A stretch of 64,000 nucleotides of DNA. It comes from Thozetella sp. PMI_491 (Eukaryota; Ascomycota; Sordariomycetes; Chaetosphaeriales; Chaetosphaeriaceae). This document shows, in pieces, positions 33,491 through 42,885 of this stretch (position 1 is its first letter; each line of letters opens with the position of its first letter). The notes under the pieces were generated by a model that was not told where the DNA came from, did no database searches, and saw nothing but the letters and a program-made list of their open reading frames with translations. The translations under genes were made by a program, and so were the position numbers. The DNA is taken from assembly GCA_021432635.1 (NCBI GenBank), contig MU270017.1:124001-188000 (forward strand), given 5' to 3'.

Positions 33491-35626
33491 TTAGGAAGAG
33501 CCCACACTGCCGGCACTCCCAGGGCCTTGGGCCCATGTCTGCACCAGGTACGGCGCATCACCGGCAAACACTTCCTCCTTAAAGCCCATGCTGTTCACCA
33601 GGAAGTCGCCCATCTCAGTGACGATCAGCGGCTTGCCTGCTCGCTCGACCGCCTCCTGGAGCACGTGAAGTTCCGCGCTCGCCTTGTCCATGGCACGCAG
33701 GCGCCGGGCCTCCCGCTCGGCTACGATGGCACGTGTGATGGTGTCGGCAGTGGCGTGCTTGGTGAAGACGGGGTGCTCGAGGGTCTGCTTGAGGAGGTTG
33801 AAGGGCAAGTTGAGGAGGATGCGAGACAGGATGGTCTCGGCAAGGGTCGGCGGGCGGCGTGCGTGGGTGGGCGTGCCCGGCCGGGAGCCCTGCTCACCGC
33901 CAGACGACGCAGCGATGTCGCCGAACTTGATCTGCGTGAGGCGGGGGTTCACCGACATGCGCTGGTTGCGTGGCATATGGGTCTTGGCCGAGTTGAAGGT
34001 GCCGTGAGCGATGGCCGGAGCGTTCGGGCTGAGCGGCGTTGGCGGGGCAGAGGTCACCCGCGGGAGGCGCGCAAAGCCGCAGTCGCTGACCGTGGTGTCG
34101 AGCATGAAGTCGGCGGGGATGCTGCTGAACAAGAAAGCCACAATGCTGTCCACCAGCTCCGAGATGGGATAGTCGTCGCGGGGTAGAGGGAGACCATGCT
34201 GTGCAGGCGCGAGAGCGGCGGTCGGCAGCGCAAACTTGCAAGCGAGTTCGACAGTCTCCCAGCGGACTAGACGGCTGGCCCAATGCACAGCCTTCATGTT
34301 GACGAGCGGCAGCTGCAAGTATCGCGCGGTAGCAATGTATCCGAGGGCGAGGCCTATGGCGTCTAGCGCGCTGTTGAGGGGCAAGAAGGTGGGAAGATGC
34401 GGGCCGTCGCCGAGGTCCCAGCCGTAGAGGGTGCGGATGGCGAAGTACAGGCTGTCGGGTCGGATGTATTCGTTCTGGATCTCGACCTGCAGCACGCCGT
34501 GAGGGAAGCTACGAGACCGCAGCAGCTGCCGCAGGGTCGGGCTCTGTGCGACGACAAAGCGGTGGGCGGCCATCGTTAGTGGATCTCGGGGCTCGATGCC
34601 CGGGCTGGTGAACCGGAACTCCAGCGTGCAGTCGGCGAATTCGTGGTCCTTCAGGCCGTTGCGGAGCGCACCTAGAGCCTCATCCTGGATCTGGTGGTTA
34701 ATGAAGAGCGCCTGCGAGTGCATGTATGGCTGAGGCTGGGTCTGCCCCAGAGGCTCCGACGGATAGTTTCCATGCCCGTTGACGGGCCGGGGGCCGAACC
34801 CGTTGACCTCCTCGGGCTGGTTGGAGCCCTGCGAGCCATGGAAGCTGTGCGGAGTGGGTGGTCCGTGGCTGTTGACTGCATTCACGTAGGGGTCGGCGGC
34901 TGTGGGGGGCACCATGATGGGGCGGCCATACATGTCCACCGGTACGGGCACGGCCTCGGCCACGGGAAAGGGAGGTGCGGTCGCAGGAGGGAATCCGGCA
35001 GGGAGGTGCGGGGCCGGGGACGAAGTACCGGAGCTGGGAAAGCCGCCGAAAACAAGGCTGCCGTTGCTGGGCTGGGCTTGATGGTTGTAACCATGCTCCG
35101 CCATTGGGGGCTGGGTCGGCGAGAAGAGCGCTCCGGACGTGGCACGGAGGGCAGGATCGGCGAGAAGATTAGCGTTCGCGGGCTCGAAGGCGGGAGGGAG
35201 GCGGCGTTTGCCTGTGTCGGAAGAGGTAGTGACAGCCGAGAGGGCAGCAGCAGCGGTGGTGGACGGGTAGGAAGGAGCAGCAGCAGTCTGGGCCGCGGCC
35301 GCGGAGGGCGTCACAGCATCTGGGCCGTCGGTAGCAGTGGATAAGGTCTCTGGTGCCGGTGAGGTCACGCCGTTGTGGCCATTGTGATGCACGGCTGTCT
35401 GGCGGTGCTCCGTCGCGAGCTCCACTTTCTCCTCACCTTTCTCCTCCTCTGCGGGCTGGCGGTGAGGTGGGCCGGGCGGAGGCCCGACGACGGGAGCTGC
35501 AGCAGGCTTGGCCGAGCGCTGAGGATAGGTGATGGGAACGACGGGGACCACGGGTCGCTGAACAGGGCGCGAGCGGGCGCCAGAGCCCTTGGGGGGCTTG
35601 CTGGTCGCCCCGTTGACTGGCGCCAT
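33491..35626 (-). CDS. BTB/POZ-domain protein with long disordered N-terminus
   Basis: Single exon, 711 aa from the ATG at 35626 (MAPVNGATSK). The frame is open further upstream but that part reads like leader. Residues 1-320 are disordered (Pro, Ala, Ser, Gln, His). About residues 325-420 form a BTB/POZ-like domain, recognised by HEFADCTLEFRF, AAHRFVVAQSPTLRQLLRS and the helix DSLYFAIRTLYGW. A helical region follows with a Ser/Thr/Pro-rich insert, and a conserved C-terminus (LLNLPFNLLKQTLEHP, VTEMGDFLVNSMGFKEE). BTB domains dimerise and often bring substrates to Cullin-3 ubiquitin ligases. Whether this one binds a cullin cannot be told. No zinc finger, kelch or membrane segment is present. 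The partner and process are unknown. Confidence 0.82.
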   Translation of the reverse strand: MAPVNGATSKPPKGSGARSRPVQRPVVPVVPITYPQRSAKPAAAPVVGPPPGPPHRQPAEEEKGEEKVELATEHRQTAVHHNGHNGVTSPAPETLSTATDGPDAVTPSAAAAQTAAAPSYPSTTAAAALSAVTTSSDTGKRRLPPAFEPANANLLADPALRATSGALFSPTQPPMAEHGYNHQAQPSNGSLVFGGFPSSGTSSPAPHLPAGFPPATAPPFPVAEAVPVPVDMYGRPIMVPPTAADPYVNAVNSHGPPTPHSFHGSQGSNQPEEVNGFGPRPVNGHGNYPSEPLGQTQPQPYMHSQALFINHQIQDEALGALRNGLKDHEFADCTLEFRFTSPGIEPRDPLTMAAHRFVVAQSPTLRQLLRSRSFPHGVLQVEIQNEYIRPDSLYFAIRTLYGWDLGDGPHLPTFLPLNSALDAIGLALGYIATARYLQLPLVNMKAVHWASRLVRWETVELACKFALPTAALAPAQHGLPLPRDDYPISELVDSIVAFLFSSIPADFMLDTTVSDCGFARLPRVTSAPPTPLSPNAPAIAHGTFNSAKTHMPRNQRMSVNPRLTQIKFGDIAASSGGEQGSRPGTPTHARRPPTLAETILSRILLNLPFNLLKQTLEHPVFTKHATADTITRAIVAEREARRLRAMDKASAELHVLQEAVERAGKPLIVTEMGDFLVNSMGFKEEVFAGDAPYLVQTWAQGPGSAGSVGSS

Positions 35627-37042
35627 GATATCGGGAAGCAACCAGCACACCAGCCAGGACGGGACCGCGAGGACGTAGCAATGACAGGGCGCGAGCGGGC
35701 GGTGACAAGGTCGGCGTTCGGCGTTGAAGAATAGCGAGTGGGAAGGGAGAGAGAAAAGAGGTGAGGAGTCCACGGAGAGCCGATTCGAGGTGAGCAAGAT
35801 GTGGTAGGTGCCTGGGTTCGGAGCTTTGGCAGCAGACCAACGGACCTGTTTGCGCCGCCCGGTGTGTCACTCACTGGAGGGGACGACGGTTAGTCAAAGC
35901 AGGCAGCAAGCGAAGACGGCCAGGCAGGACGAAGCAGCTGGCGGGTGACGCACCGGAGAGCGTTGGCCGAGGGGAAGAGTTTTTGTCGGCGCAGGGGAGG
36001 AGGAGGGAGAGAGAGGGTCCGTTGGGTTTGTCAAAGGTGGGCACCCCAGGATGGCGGTGGTTGATCGCACACCCCCCCGACCTTTTTTTGCGCTGGGAGC
36101 CAGAGACGAGAGAGAGTCCCCGGGCAATGATGCCAATTTTTTGGGCTCCCCGCAGAAAAAAAAACAAGACAGTCTCCAATTGGCCCGGCGTGAAGAAGTA
36201 GACCCACAGCCCGGGGTCGACCCTCAGATTTGGGGTTTACTGGAGTCGCTCCGATCTATTAGCGCTGGTGGAGGAGGGATTGCGGTGCCGGCGTGAAACT
36301 GCTGAACTGCTGAGCTGCCAGCAGCGCAATGCGTGCGCCGGACGGGAGTCTGGACCGGAAGCATGTGAGCCCGCAGGATTGCGCTCGCCCCCAGATGCAA
36401 GGTCAGAGAGGTCACGGGGCGAGGTAAACCGTGGGCTCGAGAGAGAGCAGAGCGGCTTAGGTAACTGACACGAACGGGCTGGGGCTCCAATGGCGGCGCC
36501 CAGACGCGCGATTATAAGGTTTGCGGCCTTTGCTCCCAGGTTTGCGAGTGGCCCGTGCTCCGTGACCACACACGCATGCAGAGCCGCTTCCTTCACGGAA
36601 TGCCGGGAACGGAAAACGGTGGGCGGTGCGGTCTGGGCCAGCCAGGAATCTGGGACCGGCCCCACGGCCGCCGACTTCTTGCGAAGGCAATGACGAAAAG
36701 CCGGCCACATGGCCGGGCCGAGGGGAGTGGCCGCAAAGGCGATGCAGAATGTGGACACTCTAAATTTCTCCTTGCCTGCTAAGGAAGCCACCCGCTGTAG
36801 ACTCGCAGTCCCCTTCCTTCAGACGCCCCCACCGCATCTGACTATTATTATACATGCTGCACCTTATCTAGTTCCATCTTCTTTCGAATGGTCCACCACC
36901 ATCCCCCTTCCGCCCCGGCTAAGTAAATCGAGTGGGTTACGGCTTGATGCACCTTCCGGTCTTATCAATCGCCGCATGTGAGAGCCCGAGCGAGCAAGCG
37001 GGCGCCGCCCCTCGGGCTGCTGGCGAGGGAGCGGCGGTACGC
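35627..37042. other. intergenic
   Basis: Promoter and leader region of the BTB gene on the left, 3' region of the metallo-beta-lactamase-fold gene on the right. No gene recognised; the open frames are Arg/Pro/Ser-rich and occur on both strands. Confidence 0.5.
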
Positions 37043-38092
37043 CTACTCGAGCACAACTCCGTCGCCCGACCCCAGCTCCAGGAACTCGTAGCCGGCCGCC
37101 CCGTCGCCAGCATCGGATGCTGCAGCCTCCCCGGGGCTGTATATCTTGCGGCGCAGGAAGTACGACACCAACCCTCCCCCTTTCTTCACCTCGTCGTGTG
37201 TGGCGATCCAGTACCGCGCGCCCGAAGCACGCACCGCGTCGGCCCCGTTCAGACCCCCTAGGTTGAGCTGCTTCGTCTTCCATATCTGCACGTCGTGCAG
37301 ACCGTGCAGCAGGGCAAGCGTCTGCATCCCCGATGCTTTGATGCATTCCAAATCTGATCCCTTGATGCCGTGCGGTGAGTATATGATGGCCTCGGCTGCA
37401 TCCCCTACGTCATTGTCGGCACGCCGGAGCTCGAACACGATCATGACGGCCGAGTGGTAGTATAGCGCGTTTCCGGGTGTCACCACGCGACCAATGCCAA
37501 GCCATGGAGGTAGGGCGCCCGTCTTGTCACCCAACATCTGCTTCCAGGGCTTCTCTGCTCCTGAGAAGCCGGGAGTGGTGATGACTCGATCAAAGTGCCG
37601 CCACGATCTTATGAGGGCCGCGGCTTTCTCTGTGGCAAAGACGGGGGTGTTCTTGGGCAGTTCCTCGAGTGTCGCCCTGTGGCAGTGGTCGGTGAATTCG
37701 TGCGAGATGACCACTGCGTCGATGTACGTCTTGTCGCCGCCGTCCGGCCATCCTGCGCTGGCATCGCCTCTCGGTGCCTCGTGTACCTGCTCGAGCCTGG
37801 CTAGTGCCGTGTTCAGTTCCGCCATAGTGTGAATGCTTGGCGCGACCACGTGCCATTGCGTCGAGAACCAGGATGCCACATCCGACTGCGGGCCTTGCAG
37901 CCATGGATCGATTAGGATATTGAAAGTTGTTCGCCCGGTGGATCGCTCGGAGGCCGGCAATGGCAGCTGGATCAGCCAAGTCGTGTCTGCATTAAGGTGG
38001 GTCAGGACAGGGCGGGAAGACGCCAGCGCCTTCTTCCACGCGCCCAGGTCTGCGGTCTGGAGTCGGGTGGGCGCTGCTGGCTTCACTGTCAT
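37043..38092 (-). CDS. metallo-beta-lactamase-fold hydrolase, UlaG-like, with altered metal motif
   Basis: Single exon, 349 aa from ATG 38092 (MTVKPAAPTRL). The frame stays open upstream, but that extension is not family-like. The MBL fold is recognised by FNILIDPWLQGPQSDVASW (strand with Asp), then VVISHEFTDHCH at residues 128-138, a mid-domain YYHSAVMIVFEL, and a later Asp/His region (IYSPHGI). The standard HxHxDH reads H131-E-F133-T-D135-H136, so the second metal-binding His is Phe, with an extra His at 138. Such variants may bind one metal or use a shifted ligand set. UlaG-like members hydrolyse lactones or phosphodiesters; the substrate here is unknown. No signal peptide is seen, so a cytosolic location is likely. 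Confidence 0.82.
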   Translation of the reverse strand: MTVKPAAPTRLQTADLGAWKKALASSRPVLTHLNADTTWLIQLPLPASERSTGRTTFNILIDPWLQGPQSDVASWFSTQWHVVAPSIHTMAELNTALARLEQVHEAPRGDASAGWPDGGDKTYIDAVVISHEFTDHCHRATLEELPKNTPVFATEKAAALIRSWRHFDRVITTPGFSGAEKPWKQMLGDKTGALPPWLGIGRVVTPGNALYYHSAVMIVFELRRADNDVGDAAEAIIYSPHGIKGSDLECIKASGMQTLALLHGLHDVQIWKTKQLNLGGLNGADAVRASGARYWIATHDEVKKGGGLVSYFLRRKIYSPGEAAASDAGDGAAGYEFLELGSGDGVVLE

Positions 38093-38863
38093 CTTGAAGG
38101 GAAGTTTGGGCAGAGGAGGGAAGGAGCAAGAAAAGCGAAACAGCTTCTTCTTTGAGGCGGCGCCAACCTGATCTGCGTGCCCTGGTCCGGTATCCGATCC
38201 CCCCCGCATCGCAATGAAACCCCGGCACTTTGGATCTGAAAAAAATGCGGGTAACTTGCGCACACCCCCCTGCTCACCCAATCTTGGGTCAGGTCCTCTT
38301 ATCCACTCGATTTCCCTTCCAGCGACAGCGATAGCTCGCGTTTTGGGCAAACCTGGTTTCTCACCTCGATCACGGGGCTTGTGATTGGATGCTTGCTAGT
38401 CCCTACCTGAGTAGCTAGGCTAAGATCGTTGAGTTTGGATGAAAACAAGACTCCCCTTACCTACGAGGGCCACCACAATATTGAGAACACCCTAGCTAGC
38501 TTGGCTGAATTGCCCCCCCGAAAGCGTCTAGTATTGTGACACCGAGATAGCCATCTGTTGTGTACGATGACGTCGTTCGCCCTGGATGCGCCACTGCGTG
38601 GAGAGGTGGTTTACTTGCTTATTGGGAATTCTAAAGCCCATCACGGTAACTATGCTTAGGAATTAAATATGTTGGTATTTGTTTTGTTATGTAACAAGCG
38701 ACACGACGATATTGCCAAGTGAGCGGCCGTAGCCGTCGTGCCATCACACCGATTAGTTTTTTCATCAAGACACTGCCTATTAATAGTAGAGCGGATGGGC
38801 CCGGAATGTGATGTTTGTCGTCAGTCTCCGTCAAATATCGTCCATCCCCCTATTTGCATCGAA
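38093..38863. other. intergenic
   Basis: No gene seen; promoter of the minus-strand MBL-fold gene and 3' region of the cysteine-rich gene. Confidence 0.5.
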
Positions 38864-39817
38864 CTATTCGTTTTCCGGTTCACGGGTGTTGGTGGCGGGT
38901 GGCGTGGGCAGCGACTCTCCTCCCCCGTAGCCTATGTCATAAGTTTCGTGGTCTTGGACCCTGTTTTCGTCGACCTCTTTCTGCTTGCCCCCGGAGCCCC
39001 TTGGTTCAAATGGTAGGCCGCGCATGTAGCCCCGGATGTATGCCTGGAAGTTGGAAGAGAGCGTATACGCATCGGCCGGATGCGATGATCGGCTCGGCGG
39101 GCGCGGCGGGTAGCGGGGTGCGAGCTTTCCTTCCCTCCATAGCTCCGGGACTCCGGCCTTCACTTCTGAACGGAATGGCCCGGGCCGGAGCCCGGCCACC
39201 AATGCCGCCGCGGGGTCTCCCAGCGCCTTCCTCTGCATCGCCCACGGCCCTTCTGCTTGCATAATGGACTGGTCGAGAATGCCAAGGCGCTGGCCGAACT
39301 TGTTCATGACGATCGTGTCCAAATTCACGGGCGGCCAGCCGGCGGCCTGACCCAGACAGCGCGGGTTGGCGCACCGTGTCTTGCCGATCACCGTGTCCTC
39401 GTTTAGGATGTTCAGGCGCCACTCGCCACAGAGGCACTCCCAATGAAACGGGTCGACATAGTTGGGGGAGGCGTAGAGGCCGCTTTTCGTCCTGATCATA
39501 TACTCTTTCCTGCGCGCCCACGACAGCCCGCAGTTCCCACACTGGAGATGCTTGCAGACCGGGCACTTGGTGTGATACTCGTCGTAGAGAAGACCAACGG
39601 GGTCCTCTCGTCCTGCCATGGCACAAGCGCAGCAGAACCAGAAAACTGGCTGCGTCTGCTTGGGCGGCTGGCCCTCGAAGTAGGGGATCGCTAAGGTGCC
39701 AAGCGCGGTCTTCTCTTCCGGAGCGGGGATGCCCTCGCGCGGGAACGTGAGGAACGGAGTGATGGGCATGTCCGCCGATCCAACGCCCGCACTTGGCAAT
39801 TCGTAGGCCCGGGCCAT
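38864..39817 (-). CDS. cysteine-rich protein, probable zinc-ribbon fold, function unknown
   Basis: Single exon, 317 aa from ATG 39817 (MARAYELPSAG). Cysteines come in close sets: C62-C63-x-C65, C85-x2-C88, C93-x2-C96, C128-x-C130 and C149-x4-C154. This is enough for two or more zinc-ribbon-like sites between residues 60 and 155. Aromatic residues between them (FWFCC, FHWEC) suggest a small folded domain. The second half is Pro/Arg-rich with one helix (NFQAYIRGYMRGL). No nuclear, secretory or membrane signal is obvious. I do not recognise a named family; I would expect similar fungal proteins annotated as hypothetical. The frame remains open upstream, but there the translation is the 9-bp repeat (Ser-Ser-Leu), which looks like leader. 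Confidence 0.7.
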   Translation of the reverse strand: MARAYELPSAGVGSADMPITPFLTFPREGIPAPEEKTALGTLAIPYFEGQPPKQTQPVFWFCCACAMAGREDPVGLLYDEYHTKCPVCKHLQCGNCGLSWARRKEYMIRTKSGLYASPNYVDPFHWECLCGEWRLNILNEDTVIGKTRCANPRCLGQAAGWPPVNLDTIVMNKFGQRLGILDQSIMQAEGPWAMQRKALGDPAAALVAGLRPGPFRSEVKAGVPELWREGKLAPRYPPRPPSRSSHPADAYTLSSNFQAYIRGYMRGLPFEPRGSGGKQKEVDENRVQDHETYDIGYGGGESLPTPPATNTREPENE

Positions 39818-41148
39818 GAGACTGGATAGGCTGGATAGGCTGGATAGGCTGGATATGCTGGGTGGAGGGGGGAACCTCGAGGGCGAGCGGGGCAGCCACC
39901 CTCGGCCTCTTAAGTGTCTGGCCGGGGGGTCGCGTTGTCGGCTGCTTGCTCTGAGCTGCACTCGGCGGCGCGAGACGACCTCACCAGATTGGCTTCTCTC
40001 AAGCAGAAAGTGCAGGTTCAAAAAGGCAACTCGGCCGGATGGATGCATGACGATGTTATCTATATCCCCCGCCCAGCATCGCACACTCGAGCAGCGGCCG
40101 GCCGGGGAGTGGTCCTCCTAGGGGTCGGGAAAAGTTGACCAGTCACCTTTTTTAAAATCCCTCCCCATTTCGCCTCTGGCTCTGCATGGGTACATATCTC
40201 ATGCATGTTTGCTTCTTGGGTTGTACAAGCCCTTCTACTGGAGAGTCGATAGGGCAGCAAGAAGGCAGCAAGAAGCTCCCCGTTGGAGCACCGCAGAGAT
40301 GTCAAAGTGCGACATATTGGTGGCTGGGATGCCGAGAGATTGGTCATCACTGCGACACTGCCTTGTGGCAATCGATTGTTGTTCTCTCCCCCTCTATTAG
40401 CCCCTCGAAGGTGTTTGTGAGGGGCAGCTTATGCAGAAGTGGTCTCAGACACACCCTTTTGGGCATGACCCTAGACCGAATTCGAGCGCATATTGCCTAC
40501 CCTGTTTGCTGTCATCCAGTCGTGGGCGCTCACACTTGGGTCGCCACAAGGTGGCTACCTGTGATGCCTTTGCAGTGCCCATCTATCGAGAGCTGAAATT
40601 ACAACAACGCCGTAGATCCAGCTGGTCAAGCCACTGATACAAACATGTCTCTTATCCTGAGACCACCATGGCGCAACTAGTGTACGTAACGGCAAAACGG
40701 GCACGCAGGCCAGCTTAATCTCTAGAAATAGATGTCCATGTCACTTTGGTAGTGGGGAACGCTTCTTCAACACCGATGTTGCAGAACTTCAGTGCGACCT
40801 TGAGGCTTGGGCCAATAAGATAGGATGGGAAGCAAGCGCCTACGCTAGAGAATGTGCGTCCAATATCTCGAACTAATTGCAACTGCTTATGGCTTGGGAG
40901 AGGTTCTTTCAGTTGGCTCGTCTGAACTAGTTTGCATGTCCTGGCGTTCGCTCATACCGATTTGGGTAAGCGCCCGCCGAAGAATAACTGAAAAAGTGCT
41001 GATAAACTCGACTTCAAAATGTAGCTGTGGCACATATATGGTCCCGTGATAACGAGTGGTTGGGTTCTTGAGCTTATCCCCCGGACGGCTTCCACCACGC
41101 TCGATCAAGGCCAGTAAATGCGATACTCCTAAGCTTAACGTGGTTTTC
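39818..41148. other. intergenic
   Basis: Apart from the 9-bp repeat at its left edge and the promoter of the cysteine-rich gene, no gene is recognised. The open frames at 40186-40637 match nothing known. Confidence 0.45.
39822..39857. repeat. 9-bp tandem repeat just upstream of the cysteine-rich gene
   Basis: Three perfect copies of CTGGATAGG and a fourth with one change (CTGGATATG), ending five bases before the start codon as read from the minus strand. It lies in the 5' leader. Confidence 0.85.
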
Positions 41149-42885
41149 TTATGCATTATCCATCTCTGATTCCTTAGGAAGTACCGATACCTTAACCCCA
41201 TGGCGAGAGAAAAGAGCAAGCGTGTAGAATTCAGACCAGCTTAAATCATCTCTAGCCTCGAAGCCGGTGAAAGTCTGAAGCATACGCACAATGACATAAG
41301 CGGCCTCTGTAAGGGCAAATTGTTCTAAGAGGTTGCGATTGATTAGTGATCATATCTTGTCTAGAGGAACAAATTGTACTTACGACCTATGCAGATCCGA
41401 GGACCGCCGTTGAAGGGTAGAAAAGCCCACCCCGGCCGGAGTCCATCCCAACGTTCTGGGCGGAACTCCTCGGCATCCTCGCCGTATACATCTGGCCGGC
41501 GGTGCATTGCGTAGACATACCATAGTACGGTCGTACCTTTCCGCACGAAGATGGGCTTCGTGCCGTCTGGGCCGCCCCCAACGGGAAGTGTGGTGTCTTC
41601 TGCTGCCTCACGGGTGTTGGCAGGCACGGAGGGGTACAGGCGAAGCACTAGACGACGTGTTAAATGCTTGCTTGCTAGATATTACTGAGGTCGCAGGTCT
41701 GAACGTACCCTCGTTGATGCACCAGCGAAGATACACCATGTTCTTTAACTGTGGATCTGTGGGAAGCTCCCCATGAAGGTGCTCTTGGATCTCCTTCTTC
41801 AGCTTGGCGAAAACTCTTTGATCCCTAACAATGACGTAGAAGAAGTTGCTCAGGAGCCCTGCCGTGGTATCTCGGCTAGCGAGAAGGATGTTTAAGATCT
41901 GCGTTCGCAGCATGACCGGGTCGTCCGTGTCTCTCGCGACTTCGTGTAGGAAGTTATACTCGGCTGCATCGTCCTCCAAGCCGGGTTCCAGCTTCCCCAG
42001 TCGTCGCAACTCTAGGGCCTCGGCGACGAAGCTATCGACGTACGCCCAGGCCCGGTCCCTAGCGCCCCGAATGCCTCTGTCGTTGAATGGTACGAGGAAT
42101 TGTACAGGGCCCATCTGAACTCTCTTGACAGCGTCGAGGCAGCATTTGAGATAGTCTGTGACGAAGCTAGCGTCACGATCCACTGACGTCGTCGCGTCTA
42201 GTGTATGCGTTGAGTGGCCCATCAAGAACTCGGTTGACGTGTCCATGGTGAAGTTGGAGAACAGCTCTTGCAGATCGAACGTACTTCCGTCAAGGGGAAT
42301 GCGTTGCACCATAATGTGGAAATGTCGCTCCAACATGCGTAGCAAGGGTTGCATGTTGCTGCGTGAGAAGCTGGGTCGGATCAGAGCGCGAGCGTGAGCC
42401 CATTGGGATCCGTCACTGAGGAAGATACCGTCGCCAAACAGGGGCCGCATCGCTGCCTTCCGCGTTGCGGCCATGCAGAAGTTGGCAGAGTTCGTCGATA
42501 GCATCGACTTGAGGTTCTCCGGATCGATTGTATGGATTGTGTCGTACAAGAGGCGACGGGTGACATGAGTGTTCCCGATCTGACGGAACCGCTCCCACAT
42601 GAAGGCAAGGTACCGCGCATTCTTGGCTGCTTTGATTGTGGCGATGGTGTAGTCTAGGCCAAGAATAGGATCCTTGATGGGCGCGAGGTTCTTCGGAGGT
42701 AGCGCCCCTACGGCTTCCGCCTTGCGATGGTTCTCGATGCGCTGCAAGAGCTTGTGGAAAACAACGGCTAGACTGGTGGAGAGATGGAGGAGCGCAAGGA
42801 GCTTTAACAGGTCTATGATTTCCATTCGAGCAAAGGCTAAGCTCGCCTTCGCTTGCACAGCTGCGAGTGTTGGTAGCATCGTCAT
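41149..42885 (-). CDS. cytochrome P450, CYP52-like
   Basis: Three exons, 42885-41709, 41647-41384 and 41324-41149, give 538 aa. Introns are 61 and 59 nt (donors GTACGT and GTAAGT). Start alternatives in frame are 42879 and 42825; the latter begins [10 protein letters not shown], directly before the membrane anchor [15 protein letters not shown], and may be the real one. All P450 hallmarks are intact: I-helix ASRDTTA, E392-x-x-R395 (EVLR), PERW, and the haem loop [10 protein letters not shown] with Cys478. The sequence [21 protein letters not shown] and the RDTTA helix are those of the CYP52/alkane-hydroxylase clan, which hydroxylates fatty acids and alkanes at the chain end. It is ER-bound, with NADPH-P450 reductase as partner. 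It could supply or modify a fatty acid for the A-T-C enzyme 5 kb away, but that link is inference. Confidence 0.9.
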
